Source: Nematostella vectensis (Eukaryota; Cnidaria; Anthozoa; Actiniaria; Edwardsiidae). From it: a stretch of 64,000 nt of DNA. Every line of letters starts with the position of its first letter. The stretch's first letter is position 1. A program made the position numbers and the translations under genes. Location: positions 496,001 to 560,000 of the forward strand of contig NC_064042.1 in assembly GCF_932526225.1 (NCBI RefSeq). Direction: 5' to 3'. Shown one piece after another: positions 46,601 through 58,600 of the stretch. The notes beneath the pieces are model-generated. The model was not told where the DNA came from and made no database searches. It saw only the letters and a program-made list of their open reading frames with translations.

Positions 46601-49600
46601 GCAAGTAAAGTAACAATGAATGGTGGGAATCTTTTTTATTGCATCGAATGCCCAGTTTTCTATGGTTTGTTATTGAGACTATATTACCGGTTATTCCTAC
46701 TGTAGCCATGTATATGTAGAATAATTGTGTCAAATATGTGTAACGTATTACTGGCAACTGCACAGGAATGTATTGACTTTTGTCACTTCACATGAAATTT
46801 CAGAGGACTAGAAAGTGAGGTTCATTAACATATTTTCTAGATCTCTTTATTAGCATGTGAAAATTGACTCCCTGTTTTATTTAAAGGGCCGTAATCCATT
46901 CTTTCTGGATCCTGCCATGGTTATTTGTATAACCGACGGTGGCCGATTCTCAACGCAGGCTGAGGTTGAGGAGGAGGTAATGTAATTCATTATATTATAG
47001 ATTTGATTTAACTGTAGATTGCTTCAGCTGGGCTTTTGTCAATTCAAAGTGTTGTAAACGACAGACTTGCAACTAGTAATTTGTAACTCGCTGATAATCC
47101 AAGAGAGCATCCTTTTTCGCTGAAACAATCAAAACAAAACAAAAACAATTAAACTCTTCCTACACAACATTAAATTGGGTATTTTAACTTTGAGTGTGGA
47201 TTTTAGTGGACTTTAGTCATAAAGTGAAACATGCTTTAGCACTTAATCAAATTTACTAGAATTCTACAAGTATCTAATTAATAAGGCCTGTTTTTTTATG
47301 TCTACTCTGTGCTGTTAGTATTTTATTCCATATATTTTTTCCATTCAGCTTCATCTACCTATGCACTCAAATCTTCCTGGCAGTGAGTTGACCAAAGAAC
47401 CATTCCGCTGGGACCAGAGGCTCTTTGGGTTAATTCTGAGAATGGCAGGTTGCCGTGGTAACTCTCAGGCCAAACCAGGAATGCCGGCGTCTTCTGTCAC
47501 TACCGAGTCTGCGATTGGAGCCATGTGTGAAGTAACTGGAGGTATGGAATATTCTTCACAAAAAGATGAAAATGATTAGAGTCTAATTAAGTTGGGAAAA
47601 TCAACACCAATAAATACAAAAAAACCCAAATTGTCGTGTTCGTGAATCAGAAGATTAAATACAATACACCAAAAACTGGTATTAGACTGCCAAATTTTTC
47701 GTCTAAAATAAGATTACTGTAAATGATCTAATAAACGCCTGGGGCATTTATTAAATTTTGACAGGCCGAGGGGGGCATTCTATAGAAAAGAGGCGTTTAT
47801 TAGAGAGGGGTGTTCTTAACAAACTATAAAAAGACACCAACCCCAAGTGCAGTGGGTTTCTAGTCTCACTCAGGATCATGTTAAAATTAAAGCTTCCATA
47901 GCAAGCATTTCTTAAAATTAAGCAAGTCTCACCCAGTAGAAGCCAAACACAGATTAATTTAAATTTGATATATTACCCAAATTACTATGCTGTTTGTTTG
48001 TTTTTTGCTGGGAGGGAGGGTAAGGGCGTTTATTGCAAAAATGTAAGCTTAGGGGGGCGTTCATTACATAGGAGGTGTTCTTTAGATTGGGGGTGTTTTT
48101 TAGGTCATTTCGGTATTTGTAAATTTTTTATGCTTTTCATGACTACAGTTATTATCCATCGATTGTAATTTGTTAGTGATTTTTGGCTAGAGAAGGGTTT
48201 TCCTTATTTGGAATGTACAGTACATCCAATTGACTCAAACCCTCCCCCTCTGGGGAGTTGTTGACCTGTCATGAATCTAAACAAAGATGGCATATCAATG
48301 GCATTTCTTGCTGTCATCAGATGTACTGGTCGCCACTTTTTGTCTCTTGCTAAGAGTGGACGTGTTTGACCCGCCTCCTCCCCTATACCGCCACTGACCA
48401 GTTAGGATAGTGGGTTTTTAGTTCAACTTGTAAGCGTTTTTTCTTTGCCCTCACCTTTGTGTGGCAGATTTATTTAATAATATTTGTAATGTTATATTGA
48501 GAATATATTTGAATAAAATATGTTAACGGCTATACCTTTGTATAGCCAATATATCCCATATGGTTGTTTGCAAACAAAGCTCAGCATCTATAACTTATCG
48601 TTCAATATATGGTAACAATGGAAAAGCATAAATAAGAATTTTACAGGGCAGACTCAGATTCTGCCCTGAAGAAATCTTATTTAAGACAAAAATTTGGCAG
48701 GTCGAATACCAGTTTTTGGTGTATTCTAAGTTGGGTTAGACTATTTTGATTGTTACTTACTAACAAGTTTTGATCTAAAATGTTTGTATATGACTCAATA
48801 AGATACTAAGATTAGATTAAAAAAGTTAAGAATTTCCTGTGAATTTATTATATTTGACAAATAAAGTTAGTTGTTTCTTTAAGAATTAATTGTTAATTTC
48901 CTTTGTTAGAATAGGTCCATGTTCTTTTTGCATATTATTTCTTAAATTGGACAAAAAGTTGTCACTGATTCATAGTTATTGAATTCAATCAATGCTAGTG
49001 AATGTTCTATATGGTATATTGTCCCTGATCTCTACTAAGTTATTACCCCTCTTGTTGTAGGCAAATGTTACAAATGTTCCTCCTCCAAGTCTCTTAACCA
49101 AGCCCTTGAGTCCGTCGCCCAGAAAGTCCAGTTTGGGATTGTGGTCAACTTTGAGAAGATTGGAGGTCCAGAGGCCCCTCCCCCTCCGGTGATGTCCGAT
49201 AGTGAGTATAATGTACATAGAACTACCCCTCCAGTGATGTCGGATAGTGAGTATACTGTACAGTGGACTACCCTTCCAGTGATGTCGGATAGTGAGTATA
49301 CTGTACAGTGGACTACCCTTCCAGTGATGTCGGATAGTGAGTATACTGTACAGTGGACTACCCTTCCAGTGATGGCGGATAGTGAGTATACTGTACAGTG
49401 GACTACCCTTCCAGTGATGTCGGATAGTGAGTATACTGTACAGTGGACTACCCTTCCAGTGATGTCCGATAGTGAGTATACTGTACAGTTGGCTACCCTT
49501 CCAGTGATGTCCGATAGTGAGTATACTGTACAGTGGACTACCCTTCCAGTGATGTCGGATAGTGAGTATACTGTACATTGAACTACCCTTCCAGTGATGT

Positions 49601-52600
49601 CGGATAGTGAGTATACTGTACAGTGAACTACCCTTCCAGTGATGTCCGATAGTGAGTATACTGTACAGTTGACTACCCCTCCAGTGATGTCAGATAGTGA
49701 GTATACTGTACAGTGAACTACCCTTCCAGTGATGTCGGATAGTGAGTATACTGTACATTGAACTACCCCTCCAGTGATGTCGGATAGTGAGTATACTGTA
49801 CAGTGAACTACCCCTCCAGTGATGTCCGGTAGTGAGTATACTGTACAGTGAACTACCCTTCCAGTGATGTCCGGTAGTGAGTATACTGTACAGTGAACTA
49901 CCCTTCCAGTGATGTCCGGTAGTGAGTATACTGTACATTGAACTACCCTTCCAGTGATGTCCGGTAGTGAGTATACTGTACAGTGAACTACCCTTCCAGT
50001 GATGTCCGATAGTGAGTATACTGTACAGTGAACTACCCCTCCAGTGATGTCGGATAGTGAGTATACTGTACAGTTGACTACCCCTCCAGTGATGTCCGGT
50101 AGTGAGTATACTGTACAGTTGACTACCCCTCCAGTGATGTCCGGTAGTGAGTATACTGTACAGTGAACTACCCCTCCAGTGATGTCGGATAGTGAGTATA
50201 CTGTACAGTTGACTACCCCTCCAGTGATGTCCGGTAGTGAGTATACTGTACATTGAACTACCCCTCCAGTGATGTCCGGTAGTGAGTATACTGTACATTG
50301 AACTACCCCTCCAGTGATGTCGGATAGTGAGTATACTGTACATTGAACTACCCTTCCAGTGATGTCGGATAGTGAGTATACTGTACAGTGAACTACCCTT
50401 CCAGTGATGTCCGATAGTGAGTATACTGTACAGTTGACTACCCCTCCAGTGATGTCAGATAGTGAGTATACTGTACAGTGAACTACCCTTCCAGTGATGT
50501 CGGATAGTGAGTATACTGTACATTGAACTACCCCTCCAGTGATGTCGGATAGTGAGTATACTGTACAGTGAACTACCCCTCCAGTGATGTCCGGTAGTGA
50601 GTATACTGTACAGTGAACTACCCTTCCAGTGATGTCCGGTAGTGAGTATACTGTACAGTGAACTACCCTTCCAGTGATGTCCGGTAGTGAGTATACTGTA
50701 CATTGAACTACCCTTCCAGTGATGTCCGGTAGTGAGTATACTGTACAGTGAACTACCGTTCCAGTGATGTCCGGTAGTGAGTATACTGTACAGTGAACTA
50801 CCCCTCCAGTGATGTCGGATAGTGAGTATACTGTACAGTTGACTACCCCTCCAGTGATGTCCGGTAGTGAGTATACTGTACAGTTGACTACCCCTCCAGT
50901 GATGTCCGGTAGTGAGTATACTGTACAGTGAACTACCCCTCCAGTGATGTCGGATAGTGAGTATACTGTACAGTTGACTACCCCTCCAGTGATGTCCGGT
51001 AGTGAGTATACTGTACATTGAACTACCCCTCCAGTGATGTCCGGTAGTGAGTATACTGTACATTGAACTACCCCTCCAGTGATGTCCGGTAGTGAGTATA
51101 CTGTACATTGAACTACCCCTCCAGTGATGTCGGATAGTGAGTATACTGTACAGTGAACTACCCTCCGGTGATGTCCGGTAGTGAGTATACTGTACATTGA
51201 ACTACCCCTCCAGTGATGTCCGGTAGTGAGTATACTGTACAGTGGACTACCCCTCCAGTGATGTCCGGTAGTGAGTATACTGTACAGTGGACTACCCCTC
51301 CAGTGATGTCTGATGGAACTTCCCCTGGTAATTACGTCTTGTCCTCCTTGTTTCCTTCTCTCATTGCTCTTTTCTGTGCACTTATACATTGATGCTGTAT
51401 AAGCAGATTTTTACTGACATTTTCTGAATCTAACCTACACTGCCTGTTGATAGTTTAAATCTTTGCTTGCTGCTCTTCTTGACCTGATTGGCATTCATGT
51501 TTTCCCTTAGCCACCAAGGCCATTGAGTCCAAGGGCCAGAGACACACTGATTCCCCTACCCCTCCACTCCAGCTTGACTTACCCAATCACTTGAGTAATA
51601 ACTTTGATGCTGTGGAGGAAGAGTTAAAGATTGAACCAGTTGAGAATCACGTGGTCATCAAGACAGAGGGGCTCCCCACAAGGTGAGCTCATAACTGATT
51701 CATGTGTCACAACACCACGCAGTTGTTATGTCCTTATAACTGATTCATGTGTCACAACACCACGCAGTTGTTATGTTCTTATAACTGATTCATGTGTCAC
51801 AACACCACGCAGTTGTTATGTTCTTATAACTGATTCATCTGTCACAACACCACGCAGTTGTTATGTTCTTATAACTGATTCATGTGTCACAACACCGCGC
51901 AGTTGTTATGTTCTTAAACCTGTTTCATGTGTCACAACACCACGCAGTTGTTATGTTCTTATGACAGGCCTTCTAGAATTTTTTTCAGCCAAATTATGTG
52001 CATTTTGAAGTTATTTCTGTAATACAAATAGTGAATTATGTATTGGTAATTTTCTGAAAGAAATGCATGAAAAGTTGGACATAGACATTTGGATGTATAT
52101 GAAGTGACTAAGCTGTTTTCATTGGTGTTCTTATTTTTCGAAATTATATGCTATTATAGTCTTTTTGGCACATTATTCTGGATGGCCTGTTGTTGTAAAA
52201 GGTTTTACTCATTGTTGCAAAACAAAAGCAAAATAATATACTGTATTCACCTCATGATTCTCAAAGATAATGCACCCCAATAGTTTAGTTGTCCATGGGG
52301 TTTTCCGTTGGCGTGATAGTTAATGGTTTAATTTATTTCAATGTTAATGATTAATAATTTTCCTTTTACCTAACTTTTAGCCCCTTCACAAAATGCGAAT
52401 TCTCTTGCTAACTACGTTTGCCACAGTGGCTAATGCCCCTTTCCTATACACGTGAATTTTGAATCTTGATCTTTCACCTCTTCTTCTTTCACTTGTTTCC
52501 TAGTTCCAGGTGGCATAATATTTTCACGAAGAGGATAATTCTTGACAATGTCCAGTTACTATTGGTTACAATATTGTACTATGTTTCACAGGCACTTAAT

Positions 52601-55600
52601 TTTGCAAAAAAAAGAATCGGCATATTTTGCGAGATTTTGTGATTTGGGTGCAAAATCATTTCGAGATAATTTTATTAAACAATACAGCAAAACTGTAGAA
52701 CTCATATTGTGCTTGATGCTATTTTCTAAGACATTTACATACATTGAAGCTGTATGATACTATAGTTAAGTCACAGCATAAGTAAGCTTGATTGTCTTGG
52801 TCTTGGTGGTCATTAAAAAAAAAAACAAGGAAAACAAAACGGAAAGGGTATTGAATTTTGTGATATTAAAGTTTGTAGGAATAGGATTTCGTTGGGCTTA
52901 AATGTTGTGAAATTAAAGAGACCAATAAGGTATTTTGATTAAATTTTTCCCTATAACTTCCCAGTTGTCGCTTATTCCCCATCAGTGTGGCTAATTCCTT
53001 TGGCTTAAAATAAGGCACAGTAACTTGAGACCTCAAGATCCTAGCACAAACGGAGGGATTAATGATGAGGATTATTAACTGTTTACTCTTTTCAGCGGGC
53101 TTTCCTCCCCCGGCAGCCCACGGGGTGACAGTTTGAATTGTCAGTTACTAGAAGAACCCAGTGCATTGGGCATAGTCAACTCCAGATCCACAACAGCCTC
53201 GCCTATCCCCCAATCAGTACAAAACACAGCCTGGACAAGCTGCTGCCGAATGATTTACGTCAAGACCAACCCCAAACTCAACACCCCTGTGGGCTTCTGG
53301 CCAATCCCAGAGTCCTTCTGGCCTGACCCGTCACTTGCGACTTTGGTATGATATGTTAGCATTATCTATTTTATCACTGCTTTAATATGATATGTTGGCA
53401 TTATCTATTTTTATCACTACTTTGATATGATATGTTGGCCTTTGTTTAAGAGGTTTGCTATAGACTGATAACATATTTTTTAGCTTTCACATAACATTCC
53501 CCCTCTTTGTCTATTACACCCAATTTGCTTAATAATATCACACTTGCCCACTTAATCCACACTTGTGTTTTGTGTCAACTATATTTCTAGAACAATTTTG
53601 TACTTATCAGGTTGTACATTAATTTTTCAGCCATCTCGGGATTCCCACCCATCCGTATATTTTTCGTGTGTAGACACAGAACCCCTTGTGCTTGATAACT
53701 TGCCATTTGATAAGTACGAACTTGAGCCGTCTCCACTAACTCAGTACATACTGGAACGCAAGTCTCCCTCATCATGTTGGCAGGTGAGAAATCTTATCAA
53801 GCGCACCCAACGACCATTTTTGGTCAAATATCTGTTTGGATACATGGTCACCTAAAGATTTCGGGGTTGCCCTAGAAATGTCTACTTTCTCCGGAATTTG
53901 TATTTCTAGATCACCTATGTTTCTGGTAAAGAGTGCTGGATCACCTATGTTTTTCGGAATTGCTTTTGTTACCGCCATCACCATTTTCGGGAGATTTTTA
54001 CTTCCGACATGCTTTAAAAAAGGAACCCTAGTATTTTCGGGAGTGAGTATACAAGGGACATAACCTAGAAATTTCACTTAAGAATCTTAGAATCGCTAGG
54101 AGTTTCGGATGCCTCTGGATGAGTACCTAGATTATTCGGATGGCTGTAATTTTGCCTAGCAAATCCGAACAGATAAAAGATATCTAGGAAAGCTCTATAT
54201 TGAATAAGAATGACTGCAAATGAAAAAAACGGTATCTTAACTCATTCTAGGCCAGTTGTGAAATTTTTGTCCTTGGGTGCCCTTGTCTTTTAACTTTAAA
54301 ATCTTTTAACTGATGATGAAGGGGAATCTACATTAGAAGGGAAGTAACAATAACTGATAATTCCCGACACAACATTCTAGCTTTGAATGTATGTTTTGTT
54401 GATGGTTCTTTCGAGGGCATTTTTACTCTTTGCACATTTTGAAAGTAAAACGCACCACAGCCCTTATTTGAGAAATTGTGGTAACTTCTTCCCTTCTTTA
54501 ATTGTGGTTCATGGAAAACAATTTGGGTAGTCCCTTGAATACTTTTTAAACTACTAAAACTACCATGCCATGACTCAGTAAGCATAATTAAGGCGGCAAT
54601 TGCAGAAGTCTACTCCCAGTCAATTACCCAGGCTCCTTGAAGCCAAGATTTTTAACAGAAAACATGAAAAATATTTTAAAGATGTAAAAGCAGTGTGCTT
54701 ATTGGACGTTTTTTAGAGGATGTGATTGATAATTTAGAGTGGATAAATAGCACAGATGCTAATAGATTCTTTTGTCTTTTGTTGGTTGAGGTTTCTGCCA
54801 GCCCACCAGATTGTTAGTATTTGACTGGAAATTAACTGGTGCAATTGCCGCTTTAATAACTTAATAAGCTAATTGATTATTTTAATCTCTCTCTAGAAAT
54901 ACATTTCCTTCACTTGACTTGATTAGCTATATTTAATCCATGTCTTTTGTCTTCAGACATTCATTTGTAACAGTGGTAGAAGGAACGGTGAGAACTCCCA
55001 ACTTGGTGCACCATTTGGTTACCTAAAAGCCAGCTCAAACCTGTTGACAGTCAACTTGTTCGTAATGCCCTACAACTACCCTACTCTCTTCCCACTTATT
55101 GGTAAGTTTTGGTACTCTCTTTCCACTCGTCCGTAAGGTTCAGTACTCTCTTCCCACTCATTGGTAAGGTTCAGTATTCTCTTACCACTCATTGGTAAGG
55201 TTCAATACCCTCTTACCACTCATCCGTAAGGTTCAGTACTCTCTTACCACTCATCCGTAAGGTTCAGTACTCTCTTCCCACTCATTGGTAAGGTTCAGTA
55301 CTCTCTTACCACTCATTGGTAAGATTCAGTACTCTCTTCCCACTCATTGGTAAGATTCAGTACTCTCCTCCCACTCATCGGTAAGGTTCAGTACTCTTTT
55401 CCCACTCATTGGTAAGGTTCAGTACTCTCTTACCACTCATTGGTAAGGTTCAGTACTCTCTTCCCACTCATTGGTAAGGTTCAGTACTCTCTTACCACTC
55501 ATTGGTTAGGTTCAGTACTCTCTTACCACTAATTGGTAAGGTTCAATACTCTCTTACCACTCGTTGGTAAGGTTTGGTACTCTCTTTAAATTTATTATTA

Positions 55601-58600
55601 GTGTTCTCTTCTACCTTAAAATTAATAGGTAAGGCTTTTTATTTTATGCTCCCACTCAATGTAGAGTCGCACAAAGCATCTATTTCCTTTGGCTAAAAAC
55701 TAGGATATTTTTAATCAAATATCATCAATAACTTATCATACATTATCTGTAGATTGATATTTTGTAGTTTTCTTGCCAAAAAACTGTTTTATTCTTGCTA
55801 AACAATAGCAAAGAGGTGGTTGATCAACATTCTTTAAAGCTGCATTGTCACCAGTTTACTTTTGGAGGCTTGATGAAAAACAAAACAACAAGAGACAAAA
55901 GAATCTATTAGAAATCGCACTGTTAAACAGGCCATCCCCTCTAAATCATCAGTCACATCCTAAAAGAAACTTCCAAGACACAGGATATTGTTATGTAGTC
56001 GACTGGAAGTAAACTGGTGACATTGTGCTTTTATATTCTCTTTTATTCCATCATTTGTAAGATGCATATGTGTGTACCGTTATAATACAAGAAAAAAAAA
56101 TATTGTTGGTTCTTGAAATTGTTCAAACAAGGTGGGGGAATACTGAACATTTTTTTTGCATTATGCAAGTATATAAGTATATAAATGTATTCTTTATAGG
56201 TTAGTGTCGTAGAAGCATTACCTTTGTTTATTTGTATTTTTAGATGAATTAGTCAAAGTTCACAAGATGAAGCCTGTCCCTCGGTGGAAGCAAGCATTTG
56301 AAGCATATCTAGATGCCACGCCTTGTTACTATGCTGGGGTAAGTTTTATCATGACTCCTTACTGTAGTAGCAAATAAAGACAAAACATAAATAATAATAA
56401 TAATAATAAAGTTTATTCAAACCTATCACAGTCATGACTGAATTAAAGGCTGATTACATAAATAAGTATTGGATGCGCAAGGAATAGTGCCTTAACAAAT
56501 AGGCTGGTACTTTACACTAACAAAATTAGGGAGCGTTCAGTATTAGTTAGTACAGGGTAGTTGATGGGGTTTGGTAAGGTTAGGTTAAAGTGGCCAGAAG
56601 ACTTTAGAACTCTGTTACTTATAAGAGGGAAAAAGAGGGTTATCACTTCCTTTCCTACTTATAAAAAGTTTACATGCATCAACGCGGCGACTACTAAGTG
56701 TTTGGATCTGTGCCCTTTCCACGGCGTCATTGTAAAAAAAACATCATAAAAAACATCCTTGAGGCTGAGAGAGGAGTTCTGAGATTTAACCTACAATGGA
56801 CGTTGAAGAGTTGTTATTTCTTACTTCATTACTTGTTTTATGCATTGGCACTTAAACATTTGTAACATCTTCATATTGTCCTTTTTGCACAACTTATGAT
56901 AATGAGTTTGTATTTTAGCCTTTACGAAATGCATTCAAGCGTATGGGCCTTCCGATATCGCTGATCCCTGATCACATTGATGGCTCCCTTAGTGCCACAA
57001 TTTTAAACTACCTCAAGAAGATCAAGCAACAGGTTTGTTAACATTTGAACTAGGAACAAGTGTTGAGAGAAGAGCTTGTTCAATCCTCAATCTGTATTTT
57101 TACATGCAAACTAGGAACATCCATTGAGGAAAAAGGTTGCTGAATCCTCAATCCGTTAATAATCAAACTAGAAACAACCAATTGAGGGAAAAGGTTGTTT
57201 AATCCTAAATCTTATGTATTTGTTTATTTTGTGATTATCTTTTATTTATTTCTTTATTTTATGATTTTTTAAATTTTGCAACAGGTAGCAAGTTAAAAGC
57301 TTTTGGTCTTTTAAAAGTCTGTTAGGAAATTAGTTGTGTGATACTGTAGTTGCTGATGTCATTGATTATTCTGATTTTTCTAGGGGAAGATAGAAGCAGA
57401 GCGTATGGTAGTTCTTGTCACTCAAAATCTTTCACGAGAGAATGTGGGCAGAGTACAACCAAGGTATGCCATAAATGTTGTATACTTGTCCAAACTCTTT
57501 AAAAAAAAGCCTAAGAGACGGGAAATTGTATACCATACAGTATTCACAACAGCCACAGAGATACATATCATCTGAAACAGAAAAAACGGCTTTCTTGGAG
57601 TTGTGCTGTACTTGTTTATGTTATCGTTTTGCTGTAGACAACCTCTAGGAATGTGTTGATTTAGGGCATTTGCAGGTCAAATGCATACCCCTAATTCAAA
57701 TTCAAATGGTGGATGGCAGTTCAAAGGGAGAAGGGTGCTTAGGTGTGATAATTGTTTTAAAAAATGAAGATTATAAATCAACCAGATGCCAGGGCTAGGT
57801 ATTAATGTCCTTCAGTGGATTATCACATGATAGACCCATATTCTCCTGCATTTGGTTGAAATACGAGACCCAGGGGACCCTTCTGTTGTCTCATCTGCCA
57901 TTTACCAATGTGAATTTGCTGTTTGCAATGAAAAGGTGTATACTGCCCAAGAGAAGAAACTAAAAAACCCACAACTGGTGGCCCCTACTCTATCCAGGAT
58001 GTTATGTACTGTAGGGAGAATACACCTGTGAAAAGCTTTCACTTATACATACTCATATAGTAAATACATGATATTATTTTTTTTTTCTTATTTTCAGTAA
58101 TGTTCAACTTCAACTTCCTGAACTCTCGGCATCAGATAAGAAAGACTTTTACAAAACGGTTCAGGATTTGAAGAAGAAATCTAAGGATAAACTGCACTCG
58201 GGGTAAAAACCTGTTTCACCACAGTGATTTATTTGATTTCTTAGGGAAAATTGGATTTGTTTTGTTAGGGGAAAAGGTTGTTTATTAGGGGAAATGGGAT
58301 TTTTTTCTTAGGGAAAGGGGGGGCAAAATGTTGATTCTTAGGGCAAAGGCTTGATTCTTAGGGGAAATTGAGTTTGTTTTGTTGGGGAAAAGGGTTGATT
58401 TCTTAGGGAAAGGGGGGGGCAAAGTGTTTATTCTTAGGGCAAAGGCGTTGATTTTTTAAGGGAAAGGAAATTTGATTTCTTAGGGGAAAGGGGTTTGGTT
58501 TATGACATTATACTTAGTGTAGAAGATGCTTTTAAACGTAAAAATATATTCTTGTGTATTTCTGTCTGTTTTCCCCTAGTGATATTGATATTCCAAGTGA

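Noticed and set aside
49068-51389. 773-codon open frame on the - strand, with two more long - strand frames and a + strand frame, over the 45-bp array
   Set aside because: The period is 45 bp (divisible by 3), so any frame without a stop in one unit is open throughout. The content is a monotonous 15-residue repeat antisense to INTS6, and the array is derived from the INTS6 exon 6 junction.
51631-52008. + strand frame through the 45-bp repeats after INTS6 exon 7
   Set aside because: It is not in the INTS6 exon 7 frame, which meets TGA immediately after the donor; a repeat artefact.
53772-54077. Frames on both strands just after INTS6 exon 9
   Set aside because: Intronic; + and - frames overlap, and the sequence has an internal GATCACCTATGTTTYT-type repeat without domain similarity.
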